NCBI GenBank assembly: GCA_050953105.1
Contig: JBMNMA010000004.1
Span: 62,001-126,000, forward strand
Origin: UBA1206 sp050953105
GTDB lineage: Bacteria > Bacillota > Clostridia > Oscillospirales > CAG-382
Direction: 5' to 3'
Length of the DNA: 64,000 nucleotides
Of this stretch, positions 1 to 8,867 are shown piece after piece. Position 1 is the stretch's first letter. Each line of letters starts with the position of its first letter. A program made the position numbers and the translations under genes. The notes beneath the pieces were generated by a model. The model ran no database searches, had not been told where the DNA came from, and saw only the letters and a program-made list of their open reading frames with translations.

Positions 1-1680
1 AAAAACCCCAACGGAAAGCATAAATAAAGTGCTTTTCGTTTCTTTTTTTATGCTTTCAAGGGCGGCGACACAGGGGGTGTAAAACAGCACAAAGGTCATA
101 AAGGATACCGCCGAAAGGGGGGTGAATAAAGCTGTTATTTTGTCCCCGCAGGTAAGAATAAGAGCCCCTGCCGCCGCCTCCTTGGCGGCAAGTCCGGCAA
201 TAATGGCCAGCACCGCCTGCCAGAAGCCAAATCCCAACGGGGAAAATGCCGGCGATACGGCTCTGCATACCACCCCGAGCATACTGCTTTCACTGTCGCA
301 TGGGGAGAGGGAAAAGTCATAGGAGCCGAAAAACCAAAGTAAAACCGAGGTTAGCAGTATTACCGTTGCTGCCTTTTTAATAAACTCCTTGGATTTTTCA
401 ATCATTAATCTTACTGTATTTTTTACCGACGGAAAACGGTATGGGGGAAGCTCCATTATAAACAACGGGGGCTTTTTTTTGGAAATTAGATTTAGCACAA
501 AAGCGTATATAACACCGAATAGAATTCCTGTAAGATACAGCGTTGTTACCGCAAGATAGGTGTGCCGTGGGAAGAAAACACTTGACAGAAGAAGATATAC
601 CGGAATTTTCGCCGGGCAGGACATAAAGGGCAATAGCCTTATAACCCGTTTCTTTTCGTTTTCAAACCCCAAAGGCCTTGTTGCCATCACTGCCGGCACG
701 GTGCAGCCGAACCCTAAAATAAGCGGCACCGCTGCCCGCCCCGAAAGACCGGCAGACACAAACAGCCTGTCGGCAATAAAGGCCACCCTTGCCATATAGC
801 CGGTGTCCTCAAGGAGGGATAAAAACAAAAACAGCAAGCATATAACCGGCAGAAAGGTTAACACACTCCCCACCCCGGCAATAATTCCGTTGCATATTAA
901 GCCCTTTAACACCCCGGGGACATTTAAATCAGTAAGTAGATCATAGGTGTGTTTTCCAAGATTATCAAAGGCGGTTTTGGCTAAATCCGAAAGCGTTGGT
1001 CCCAACAGACCGAAGATTATGTAAAAACCCGTTGCCATTATGGCCGCAAAGCAAATAAGGGCGGTATATCTTCCGGCTAAAATTTTATCAGCCTTTAGAT
1101 GGGTTAAATTTTCCTTCCGCCGTTTATAAACTCTTTTGACAATATAATCAGTCCTTTTTGGCGATAAATTGTCCATAGAGGGGGTTTTGGCATTTAAAAC
1201 GGCCGAAATAAGCCTTTCCTTTCCCTCACCGGTTTTGGCCGATACCGGAACAGCCTCTACCCCCATCAAAGCTGATAAAAGCCTAAAGTCAATGTCTATG
1301 CCCTTTTTCTTAACCTCGTCCATAAAATTGACCGCCAATACCATTCTCTTGCCCAATGCAGCCAAGGAAGACGCAAGGACAAGCCCCGGGCGGAGATTGT
1401 TGCCATCTATGACGGCTATAATAACGTCAAAGGATTTTTCCCTTAAATAGTCGCAGGCTGCTTTTTCGTCCAGGGACAAGGGGTTAAGGGAGTAAATGCC
1501 TGGAATATCGGTAAGATAAATATCTTCCCTCCCCTTAACCTTACCCGTTTTAACTTCAACGGTTACCCCCGGCAGGTTGCCGGTATGGTAGTTAAGCCCG
1601 GTAAGCAGATTAAACAGGGTGGTTTTACCGCAGTTGGCGTTCCCCGCAAGGCAGATGTTTTTCCTGTCTGTTGCCGCCAT
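1..1680 (-). CDS. feoB: FeoB-type ferrous iron transporter, C-terminus cut by window edge
   Basis: The minus frame is open from an ATG at 1680 to the left edge (560 codons), so the last part is outside the window. The product would be a membrane Fe(II) permease with an N-terminal G domain. I read the P-loop GNANCGKTT near residue 10, the G3 segment DIPGIYSL near 60, and NFMD at the G4 position (NMxD is usual). Later come the two conserved FeoB gate segments, GFGCTVPA and MSCPAKIPVY, and several hydrophobic helices including LLWFFGSYDFS. GGAGG sits 8 nt before the start. No feoA lies between this gene and the divergent LtaS-like gene. Family assignment is firm; the stop is not visible. Confidence 0.93.
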   Translation of the reverse strand, partial: MAATDRKNICLAGNANCGKTTLFNLLTGLNYHTGNLPGVTVEVKTGKVKGREDIYLTDIPGIYSLNPLSLDEKAACDYLREKSFDVIIAVIDGNNLRPGLVLASSLAALGKRMVLAVNFMDEVKKKGIDIDFRLLSALMGVEAVPVSAKTGEGKERLISAVLNAKTPSMDNLSPKRTDYIVKRVYKRRKENLTHLKADKILAGRYTALICFAAIMATGFYIIFGLLGPTLSDLAKTAFDNLGKHTYDLLTDLNVPGVLKGLICNGIIAGVGSVLTFLPVICLLFLFLSLLEDTGYMARVAFIADRLFVSAGLSGRAAVPLILGFGCTVPAVMATRPLGFENEKKRVIRLLPFMSCPAKIPVYLLLSSVFFPRHTYLAVTTLYLTGILFGVIYAFVLNLISKKKPPLFIMELPPYRFPSVKNTVRLMIEKSKEFIKKAATVILLTSVLLWFFGSYDFSLSPCDSESSMLGVVCRAVSPAFSPLGFGFWQAVLAIIAGLAAKEAAAGALILTCGDKITALFTPLSAVSFMTFVLFYTPCVAALESIKKETKSTLFMLSVGVF

Positions 1681-1748
1681 TTTTATTACCTCCAATGATC
1701 AAATCCCTTTGATTTTATTATTCCAAGGTTAATAAAATGACGGTTTTA

Positions 1749-1777
1749 TTGACAAAAGCGCCGTTTGGTGCTATTAT
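1749..1777 (+). promoter_or_regulatory. Sigma-A promoter for LtaS-like gene
   Basis: TTGACA at 1749-1754, a 17-nt spacer and TATTAT at 1772-1777, about 80 nt upstream of the ATG at 1860. Confidence 0.65.
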
Positions 1778-1859
1778 GTAAAACACGATACTCGCATTTA
1801 GCATTAGTTCCCAAACAGGCAAAAGCATTGTTCTTAATAATAGAAGGCATGGTAAAGAA

Positions 1860-3872
1860 ATGGATAAAACCGCAAAGACAAAAATAAAAGAATATGTCGC
1901 CCTAATCCGTCAATGGGCAAAGGCGTTTGTTAACTGGTGCGACAGCCATCCGTTTATTTTCATTACCCTTCTTTCGCTGGTGATGACCTTCGTGGTGGAG
2001 GCATTCACCCGGCGTTCCTTATGGGAAGGCATTAAGTTTCTTATAACATATCCTCATTTCTTTCTGTTAAACGCCCTTATATTGTTTTTCCTGTATTCCC
2101 TGTCCCTCCTTTTTAAAAGGAGATACTCCCTTATATTTATTTTTTCTGTTATCTGGCTGGGGCTTGCGGTGGCAAACTATATAACCACCAAATACCGGGT
2201 AACACCAATATCCTTAAGCGACATACTCATACTCCCGTCGGTGCTTTCCATAATAGACATTTACCTTTCGGTGTTCCAGCTTGTGGTTATCGGCATATTG
2301 ATTGCCATCGGAATAAGCATAGTGGTTTTAGCAATAATAAGGCAAAAAAGGCGTCCGGTGTCCTGGCTTAAAACAAGCATAGTGGCGGCCGTTTCGACGG
2401 TTCTGACGGTAAGCTTGCTTGTTTTTTCAACATATTCCAAAGCTATTGCCAACGACTATTCCTTTATAGGCAACGGCTACGACAAATACGGATTTATTTA
2501 CTCGTTTTGCCTTTCGGCCATAGACCGGGGAATAAAGAAGCCCGACACCTATTCCGAGGAATACATGAAGGCCATAATGACCGAGGTCAACGATATAAAA
2601 ACCAAGCAGGCAAAGGCCGAGGTTAACGTTATTTTCCTCCAGCTTGAATCCTTCTTTGACGTTAACCGCCTGATAAACATAAAATTTTCCCAGGATCCCG
2701 TTCCAAACTGGACCTACCTACGGCAAAACTACCCCTCTGCCTTACTTAACGTTCCGGCAATTGGTGCTGGTACGGCTAACACCGAATTTGAGGTGTTAAC
2801 CCAGATGAACGTTAAATTTTTCGGTATAGGCGAAACCCCCTATAAGTCGATAATGCAGGACACCACCTGTGAAACCATAAATTACGACTTAAAGGAGCTA
2901 GGCTACGCCTGCCACGCCATCCATAACCATCAGGGCACCTTTTACGACCGGAACAAAGTGTATGCCGACCTGGGCTTTGACACCTTCACCCCCCTTGAGT
3001 ATATGAACGACGTGGAGGTCAACCCCCTCGGCTGGGCAAAGGACTATGTTTTGACAGGGGAAATATTAAAAGCCCTCGATTCCACCAAAGGCCTCGACTT
3101 TGTGTTTGCCATATCGGTGCAGGCCCACGGCAAATATCCCGAGGATGTGGTGGATGAAGATCAAATAATAACCATTGAATCGGGTGTGGACGAAAAGCAT
3201 ACGGAGTTTGAGTATTATGTAAACCAGATTCACGAAACCGACGATTTCATCGGCCGCCTTATCGCCGCCCTTTCGGACTATGACGAAAAGGTTGTTCTTG
3301 TAATGTACGGCGACCATTTTCCGGGATTACCCATAACCGACGATGATATGACAAAGGGAAACCGGTTCCAGACCGAATATGTAATCTGGTCCAACTTTAA
3401 TTTCAAGCCCAAGGCAAAGGATATAAGCACCTTCCAGCTTGCCTCAAGAGTAATGTCGGCTTTGGGTTACAACAACGGATTTTTGACAAAATACCATCAA
3501 AACAACTCCGAACGTGACGACTACCTTGACGTGTTGTATTCTATTCAGTATGACACCCTGTACGGCAATCAGTATGTATATAACGGCGAAAACCCCTATA
3601 AATCCACTAAACTGAACATGGGCACTAAGAAGATTTATGTGTCCAAGGTAGAGGCTATCGGCGACGCCGTATTTATCACCGGCAGCGGCTTTACCGAATG
3701 GAGCAGGGTTAAGGTAAACGGGGAATATGTAAACACTATGTTTATAAACAGCTCTACGCTTTTAATCCTTACCGACGACCTTACCCCCGACTACACCATA
3801 ACCGTAGCCCAGGTGGCCCAAAACGAAACGGTGCTTGGCGAAACCGAGCCGTTTAAGGGTTCAAGAAATTAA
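1860..3872 (+). CDS. LTA synthase family protein (sulfatase-fold glycerolphosphate transferase)
   Basis: This 670-residue membrane enzyme probably polymerises glycerolphosphate onto a lipid or glycan anchor on the outer face of the membrane. About five hydrophobic helices occupy residues 30-190. The extracellular sulfatase-like domain follows, with the metal/catalytic elements expected from LtaS: LQLESFFD (metal Glu), GTANTEFEVLT (the Thr nucleophile) and MYGDHFPG (Asp-His metal ligands). The last ~80 residues form an extra IPT/TIG-like beta domain (ITGSGFTEWSRVKVNG), not present in classic LtaS. It is a single-gene unit with its own promoter and terminator. The exact polymer made cannot be told from sequence. 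Confidence 0.88.
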   Translation: MDKTAKTKIKEYVALIRQWAKAFVNWCDSHPFIFITLLSLVMTFVVEAFTRRSLWEGIKFLITYPHFFLLNALILFFLYSLSLLFKRRYSLIFIFSVIWLGLAVANYITTKYRVTPISLSDILILPSVLSIIDIYLSVFQLVVIGILIAIGISIVVLAIIRQKRRPVSWLKTSIVAAVSTVLTVSLLVFSTYSKAIANDYSFIGNGYDKYGFIYSFCLSAIDRGIKKPDTYSEEYMKAIMTEVNDIKTKQAKAEVNVIFLQLESFFDVNRLINIKFSQDPVPNWTYLRQNYPSALLNVPAIGAGTANTEFEVLTQMNVKFFGIGETPYKSIMQDTTCETINYDLKELGYACHAIHNHQGTFYDRNKVYADLGFDTFTPLEYMNDVEVNPLGWAKDYVLTGEILKALDSTKGLDFVFAISVQAHGKYPEDVVDEDQIITIESGVDEKHTEFEYYVNQIHETDDFIGRLIAALSDYDEKVVLVMYGDHFPGLPITDDDMTKGNRFQTEYVIWSNFNFKPKAKDISTFQLASRVMSALGYNNGFLTKYHQNNSERDDYLDVLYSIQYDTLYGNQYVYNGENPYKSTKLNMGTKKIYVSKVEAIGDAVFITGSGFTEWSRVKVNGEYVNTMFINSSTLLILTDDLTPDYTITVAQVAQNETVLGETEPFKGSRN

Positions 3873-3887
3873 GCATTCAAAACCAGA

Positions 3888-3914
3888 CGGGCGGATTACC
3901 TCCGCCCGCTTTTT
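3888..3914 (+). terminator. Rho-independent terminator after LtaS-like gene
   Basis: An 8-bp stem, CGGGCGGA/TCCGCCCG, with a 5-nt loop is followed by CTTTTTA, 16 nt after the stop codon. Confidence 0.85.
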
Positions 3915-3952
3915 ATGTTAAATGAAAAAGGTTAATTGCCCCTTTCAAACAC

Positions 3953-3980
3953 AAAAAAAGAGCCGTCAAGGCTCTTTTTT
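3953..3980 (+). terminator. Second hairpin with T-run beside the IS
   Basis: The stem AAAAAAGAGCC/GGCTCTTTTTT with loop GTCAA looks like a terminator. Its arms also resemble the GGCTCT tips of the adjacent insertion sequence, so it could be either an ordinary terminator or an older IS scar. Confidence 0.5.
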
Positions 3981-3988
3981 ATTTAAAA
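3981..3988. repeat. Left target-site repeat of ISL3-type element
   Basis: ATTTAAAA directly abuts the left IS tip. ATTTAAAC (5370-5377) abuts the right tip, so 7 of 8 bases match. ISL3-family elements typically make 8-bp duplications. Confidence 0.75.
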
Positions 3989-5369
3989 GGCTCTATAATA
4001 AATGTTGGGGTAAGGGAAAATAATCTACAAAACAGAAACAAAAAAAGTAGAGCATATTTTTGACGAATCCGTTAAAATGGGAATTGCACAACACCATGAA
4101 ACGGAGACGAAAATATGCCCTGCAATGATAATAGCACAAAACTTATTGATTTAAAAGATGTAATTGTAAAAAATGTAGTTCAAAAAGCACAAATTACAGA
4201 AATTCACATCGAGCTTACTCAAAAAGAACACCGCTGTCCTTGTTGCGGCGCCGCAACAAGGACAGTGCATGACTACCGTATCCAGCATATCAAGGATATA
4301 CCTATCCTGGGTAAGAATGTCGAACTCATATTAAGAAAACGGAGATACCGCTGCCAATGCGGCAAAAACGCTTTTTCGAGGAAAACAGCTTCCTTCCAAG
4401 ATACTTCCGCATGACCAACCGCCTTTCCGCTTTCATCATCAACAAGCTGGCAGGCGTCTCCTCCTTCACAAGCGTAGCCAAAGAGGTTGCGCTCTCCGTC
4501 TCCACAGTAATACGGGTGTTTAACCTTGTAAACTACCCCTCGGGAACCCTCCCCCAGGCAATAGGAATTGATGAATTCAAGGGGAATACGGGAAAAGATA
4601 AATATCAATGTATTATTACAGACCTTAACAATAACAGGGTAATAGATATCCTCGAAACAAGGTATAAACAAGATTTATTCAGCTATTTCAAGCACTTTGA
4701 CAGATCGAAAACGGCATATTTCGTAAGCGATATGTGGGAAACCTACAGGGACGTTTCGAATACATACTTTAAGAAAGCCACCTATGTTATCGATAAATAT
4801 CATTACGCAAGGCAGGTGTTCTGGGCGTTCGAGTCTGTACGCAAGGAGGAACAAAAGAAACATATCAAGGAAACCCGTCTTGCTTTCAAGCACTCAAAGG
4901 GTATTCTTTACAAGCGTTATGATAAGTTGACACCTGATGAAAAGATAAGGGTTGACACAATTCTGTACATCGGCTCCGACCTGCTGGAAGCGCATTAATA
5001 TGAAGGAGCAGTTCTTAAAGCTTTGCGGCTTAAGGGATCCGGATATCAAGAAAGAAGCCCTGAAAGAGTGGATTACAATGGCTCGGGAATCGCACATACA
5101 ACGGTTCAGGGATTGTGGCGAAACCTTTTCCCGTTGGTTTGAGGGGATTGTCAACTCTTTCTACTGTTCATATTCGAATGCTTTTACAGAAGGTTGCAAC
5201 AACAAGATCAAAGTGCTGAAAAGAAACGCTTACGGATATCGTAATTTTAATAGATTCCGAAACCGCATTCTTCATATGTTTTCTAATCAAAACAAAATTC
5301 AGGCAGCGACCTGACAGCCGTTACCTGAATTCCTTTTTACGGGTTCACCCCAACTATTGACAAAGAGCC
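3989..5369 (+). mobile_element. ISL3-family insertion sequence, 1381 bp, decayed
   Basis: The left tip reads GGCTCT...GTTGGGGT. The right tip, read on the other strand, also begins GGCTCTTT and reaches GTTGGGGTGA at the same distance, giving imperfect terminal inverted repeats of about 25 bp. The 8-bp flanks are near-identical. The interior holds one transposase broken into three frames. The element lies between two genes, directly beyond the stop of the glycosylase gene at 5378, and breaks no gene. It is probably immobile unless helped in trans. Confidence 0.88.
4115..5314 (+). pseudogene. ISL3-family transposase, two frameshifts
   Basis: The N-terminal part (4115-4414) has the ISL3 zinc finger CPCCGA..CQCGK. 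The middle (from ~4360, in the -1 frame, to 4998) holds GIDEFKGN and SDMWETY with the first two catalytic Asp. The C-terminal part (to 5314) holds NAFTEGCNNKIKVLKR with the catalytic Glu. Joined, they give about 400 residues, normal for the family. The first break falls in GGCAAAAACGC, where a -1 slip would restore CGK(N)RFFEEN. The second is near 4996-5000 around CATTAATATG. The DDE residues survive but two breaks make the gene nonfunctional as read. Confidence 0.88.
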
Positions 5370-5377
5370 ATTTAAAC

Positions 5378-5890
5378 TTATTCAATCACATACCGCCAAA
5401 GCCGGTTTCTGTCACTTTCTTTGGCATAATCAATGCCTATCCGCTTTGACAGCGAGATTTTCGGCCTTATTCCCCAATCCTCTATCCAAATTATGCCGCT
5501 GTCGGTAAGGGATATACCGTTTAGGGCGGTGGTAATGCCAAGGGCTTTTGTCAGCCGGCCGGGGCCGGGTTCCCCCTCCACACCGCGGATAAGCACCGCC
5601 TCGGGGTGTCCCGCTTTACCTGTTACCACATTAAGCAGGGAATGTATGCCGTAGCACAAATAAATATAGGCAATACCCCCATCCTCAAACAAGGTTTTGG
5701 TGCGGGGTGTAAGTCCCTTTGATGCATGGCAGGCGGTATCCTCTCTGCCGTAATAACACTCGGTTTCGGTTATCATGCGTTTTACAACCCACCCGTCTTT
5801 TGCAACGCAAAGGTATTTTCCCACCAGATCGGGGGCAAGGATGGTGGCAGGCAGGGTATAATAATTTTTTGTCAGCTTAATGCCTTCCAT
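5378..5890 (-). CDS. DNA-3-methyladenine glycosylase (AAG/MPG family)
   Basis: This 170-residue base-excision repair enzyme removes alkylated purines. The family core ITETECYYGREDTACHA contains the catalytic Glu, and it is followed by GLTPRTKTLF, YIYLCYGIHSLLNVVT and VLIRGVEGEPGPGRLTKALG, all typical of the animal-type glycosylase. I chose the ATG at 5890, 4 nt after the HtrA stop, over an upstream in-frame start at 5938 that would overlap htrA by 44 nt. The ribosome site is weak, which suggests translational coupling. It is the last gene of the kinase-htrA-glycosylase unit. Confidence 0.9.
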   Translation of the reverse strand: MEGIKLTKNYYTLPATILAPDLVGKYLCVAKDGWVVKRMITETECYYGREDTACHASKGLTPRTKTLFEDGGIAYIYLCYGIHSLLNVVTGKAGHPEAVLIRGVEGEPGPGRLTKALGITTALNGISLTDSGIIWIEDWGIRPKISLSKRIGIDYAKESDRNRLWRYVIE

Positions 5891-5894
5891 TATG

Positions 5895-7211
5895 TTACTT
5901 TGCGGCTTCAAGCTTGAAGGTAAGTTCGTGATAATCACCGCCGCCGGTACGGTTTATGCGGTAAATCTTAATGGTTACCTGTTCGCCGGCGGAGTGTTTG
6001 GAAAGCTCGGTCGCCAGCTGGCTGTAATTCTTGATTCTGACACCGTTAAACTCGGTTATAATGTCATAAATCTCAAGGCCGGCCTTGTAAATGGCGGTGC
6101 TGCGGGGAACCTCTATAACCAGCACCCCTTCGGGAATATTATCGGGAAGGTCATATTCACGCCTTACGGCAGGATCGGTAACTGAGGCGGTGGACACCGT
6201 AATGTTAAGCTTTGCGGTGGCCTTAACCAGACCGGTGTCGTCCCTCACTTCACCGTAATCGATAAGGTTGTTTATAACCACCACGGCATAGGACATGGGA
6301 ATGGCAAATCCGAGTCCCTCATAATCGTCCATAAGCTTAAGGGTGTTTATGCCTATAACCTGGCCATACATGTTTATAAGCGGTCCGCCGGAGTTGCCGC
6401 GGTTTATGGAGGAGTTGGTTTGGAGCAGCTTCATTGTCTTTATGACGGTGCCGTAGTCGTTGGTAAGCTCAATGTTCCTGTCCACGCCGGATATTACCCC
6501 GTTGGTAAGGGTGCCCGCAAGAGACAAATCATAGGGAGTGCCTATGGCTATAACGTGTTCTCCCACCTTAACCTGGGAGGAATCCCCAAGCTCTATGGCC
6601 ACAAGGCCTTCGGCCTCTATTTTTAACACGGCAATGTCGGTAAGGCTGTCGCCCCCCACCAAAGTGGCGTCATAGGTGGTGCCGTCATAAAATTTAACCT
6701 GAATTGTGCCTTTATTATCCTCCACAACGTGGTAGTTGGTAACAATATAGCCTTCTTCGGCGTCAACCACAAATCCGCTGCCAAGGGTATACCCCCCGCC
6801 AAGGGGTATGTAGATTGAGCAGCAGGAGGGGGAAACCTTTTCATACAGTTCGGTTAAAGAGGGAATCTCGTCGTTCGGTACAGGTTTGATTCTAATGTTC
6901 CCCGAATTCCTATAACCGTTTTCCGTTTCGGACTGGTTTCCGCTTGCAGTGCCTGATGTTTCGGAATATTCCGAATTATTTCCGGCATTATCGCCCCTTA
7001 AAGAAATTACCGCAGCCGAAAGGCCGATAACCGACAAAACCAACGCCACAACCACCGTTATGGCAAGGACACGCAGGGCATTTTTCTTTTTGCGGCGGGC
7101 AAACTTTTCCCCGTCCCATATATAGGCGTAGTGTTTCGGAGGTTCAAATGCCTTCTTTTCGTTTATCTGTTCATTTTGTTCAAAGTTGTTGTTTTCGTCC
7201 ATATAATTCAC
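5895..7211 (-). CDS. HtrA/DegP-like membrane-anchored serine protease with PDZ
   Basis: The 438-residue protein has a charged cytoplasmic N-terminus, one membrane anchor (~48-70), a Ser/Asn-rich linker and a trypsin-like protease domain outside the cell. The triad is readable: His161 (TNYHVVEDN), Asp192 (LTDIAVLK) and Ser274 (NRGNSGGPL). A C-terminal PDZ domain (~330-430) contains GVLVIEVPRSTAIYKAGL. Its likely role is degrading or refolding misfolded exported proteins. A sensor kinase lies 49 nt upstream on the same strand, an arrangement recalling the CssRS-HtrA secretion-stress circuit of Bacillus. That regulatory link is inference. Confidence 0.93.
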   Translation of the reverse strand: MNYMDENNNFEQNEQINEKKAFEPPKHYAYIWDGEKFARRKKKNALRVLAITVVVALVLSVIGLSAAVISLRGDNAGNNSEYSETSGTASGNQSETENGYRNSGNIRIKPVPNDEIPSLTELYEKVSPSCCSIYIPLGGGYTLGSGFVVDAEEGYIVTNYHVVEDNKGTIQVKFYDGTTYDATLVGGDSLTDIAVLKIEAEGLVAIELGDSSQVKVGEHVIAIGTPYDLSLAGTLTNGVISGVDRNIELTNDYGTVIKTMKLLQTNSSINRGNSGGPLINMYGQVIGINTLKLMDDYEGLGFAIPMSYAVVVINNLIDYGEVRDDTGLVKATAKLNITVSTASVTDPAVRREYDLPDNIPEGVLVIEVPRSTAIYKAGLEIYDIITEFNGVRIKNYSQLATELSKHSAGEQVTIKIYRINRTGGGDYHELTFKLEAAK

Positions 7212-7260
7212 CCTTTCTGTTTGTCTGGTAAAATAATAACCCGAAATCCTTAAAACATAC

Positions 7261-8670
7261 TTAAACAGGCAGGGTAAAGGTAAATTCGGTGTATTCCCCC
7301 TGTTTTGACTGGACGGTTATTTCACCGTTGTGCATATTCACATTGGTTTTGGCTATATACAGCCCCAGCCCGGTTCCGGTTTTGTCAAGCCCCCTTGACC
7401 GGTCGGACTTGTAAAACCTGTCGAAAACGTGGGGCAGTTCGTCGGCGGGTATGCCTTCGCCGGTGTTCCTGATTGAAATACGGGCTTTTTTGTTTTTAAG
7501 CTCAATGCTTACGGTCAGCTTTCCGCCTTTGTTTACAAATTTAACCGCGTTGTCCATAAGATTATACAGCACCTGATGAATGGCGTCGGTGTCGGCATGG
7601 ACGGTTATATCCTCCGGGCTGTTGAATTCAACCTCAAGATTTTTTTCGTCAATCCGCTTTTCAAAGGTTAAAAGCACCTGCCGGGCTTTTTCCGAAACGT
7701 TGAAATAGGTCAGGTTAAGCTTTCTTTCCCCAGACTGCATACGGGAAATTTCAAGCAGCGAGTTTACCAGCCTTGTAAGCCTTCTAACTTCAGATGATAT
7801 TATGCCCAGATAATAATCCTGCTTTTCGGCGGGAATGGTGCCGTCCCGTATTCCGTCCACAAACCCCTGAATAACCGTCATCGGTGTTTTAAGGTCGTGG
7901 CTTACCGAGCCGAGGAAGGAATTGCGCAGTTCCTCATTCTTTTCAAGAACCGTGGCCATGTTGTTGAAAGCGTTGGCCAGCTCGGCCACCTCGTCGTTGC
8001 CGGTGACATACACCCGCTTTTTAAAGTCCCCCTTGGCAAAGGCCTTGGCCGCCTCGCTTAACTTTTTAAGGGGATCCACTATCCGCTGGAAAAGTATAAA
8101 CACGGTAATGCAGGAGGCAAGGAGTATCCATATCGAGGCCACAAGTATCGTCCTTATCATGGGGCCGGAAAGGGAGGTGTCAAGGTTGGTAAGAGAGGAA
8201 ATTATAACAATTCCCCCCTTATCCTCCGAAAGGCGGAAGGTTCTAAAAATATTATAATGCTTTTGGCTGAAAATATTATTTATCCGGCTTATGGCATAGG
8301 AGTTGGGGTTTGACTTGATATTTTCAATGGTCTGCCCGTCAAGAATAGCGCTGCCGGCGGTAAAGTCGGTATCGTTGGTAACAAGCAGAACCCCGTCGTT
8401 GTCGATTATATATACAAAAGTATCGGAAATTCCGGCAATCGACTTAATGTCGTTGGCAAAGGATTCGGTAATGCCGTCACCGTTGGAATAATGAAAATAT
8501 GTTTCGGTGGCCACCAGCACGCTGTCGGCGGTTTTTTCCATAAGATTAGCCTTGGTGTCCGCCGAATATCCGGCAAGCATGGTGGATATGGTCAGCACCA
8601 GCAAGGCTATGGAAAAAGCCATAAGGAGGGTTATAAAGGCAATATACCTTGAAAATACACTTTTAAACAT
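7261..8670 (-). CDS. Sensor histidine kinase with HAMP domain
   Basis: The 469-residue protein has two membrane helices (~10-33 and ~172-195) flanking an extracytoplasmic sensor of about 135 residues. HAMP follows (~195-247), then the H-box VSHDLKTP with phospho-acceptor His258, and the ATPase N, G1 and G2 boxes (NLMDNAVKFV, GEGIPADEL, GTGLGLYIAK). No regulator gene is adjacent; the nearest on the same strand is at 15315-16004, across a plus-strand block. It is transcribed towards htrA. The ribosome site is GGAGG. Confidence 0.93.
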   Translation of the reverse strand: MFKSVFSRYIAFITLLMAFSIALLVLTISTMLAGYSADTKANLMEKTADSVLVATETYFHYSNGDGITESFANDIKSIAGISDTFVYIIDNDGVLLVTNDTDFTAGSAILDGQTIENIKSNPNSYAISRINNIFSQKHYNIFRTFRLSEDKGGIVIISSLTNLDTSLSGPMIRTILVASIWILLASCITVFILFQRIVDPLKKLSEAAKAFAKGDFKKRVYVTGNDEVAELANAFNNMATVLEKNEELRNSFLGSVSHDLKTPMTVIQGFVDGIRDGTIPAEKQDYYLGIISSEVRRLTRLVNSLLEISRMQSGERKLNLTYFNVSEKARQVLLTFEKRIDEKNLEVEFNSPEDITVHADTDAIHQVLYNLMDNAVKFVNKGGKLTVSIELKNKKARISIRNTGEGIPADELPHVFDRFYKSDRSRGLDKTGTGLGLYIAKTNVNMHNGEITVQSKQGEYTEFTFTLPV

Positions 8671-8691
8671 AAAAACACCTCCATGCTACCG

Positions 8692-8720
8692 ATTATACTA
8701 TCGGCTGCATAAAAAATCAA
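8692..8720 (-). promoter_or_regulatory. Promoter for sensor kinase
   Basis: On the minus strand TTGATT (8715-8720), 17 nt and TATAAT (8692-8697) lie just upstream of the kinase start at 8670. Confidence 0.7.
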
Positions 8721-8779
8721 CATAAAATTACCTTTCGCTGTATAATCCTTTCCCGGCTTTCCCATTATTCAAAAAAGCA

Positions 8780-8808
8780 TTGATTTTTTACGCTATCCAT
8801 TATATAAT
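8780..8808 (+). promoter_or_regulatory. Promoter for helicase operon
   Basis: TTGATT at 8780-8785, 17 nt and TATAAT at 8803-8808. The -35 and following bases (TTGATTTTTTACGC) nearly copy those of the divergent kinase promoter (TTGATTTTTTATGC). Confidence 0.7.
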
Positions 8809-8867
8809 AACTTATTGTCCGGTGTTTCGGACTGTTTTTGCCGCAAAATAAAATTGGAGTTATAATC

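Noticed and set aside
3953..3980. Solo ISL3 end scar
   Set aside because: The hairpin arms resemble the IS tips (GGCTCT), but an ordinary terminator with T-run explains the sequence and no second set of target repeats is visible.
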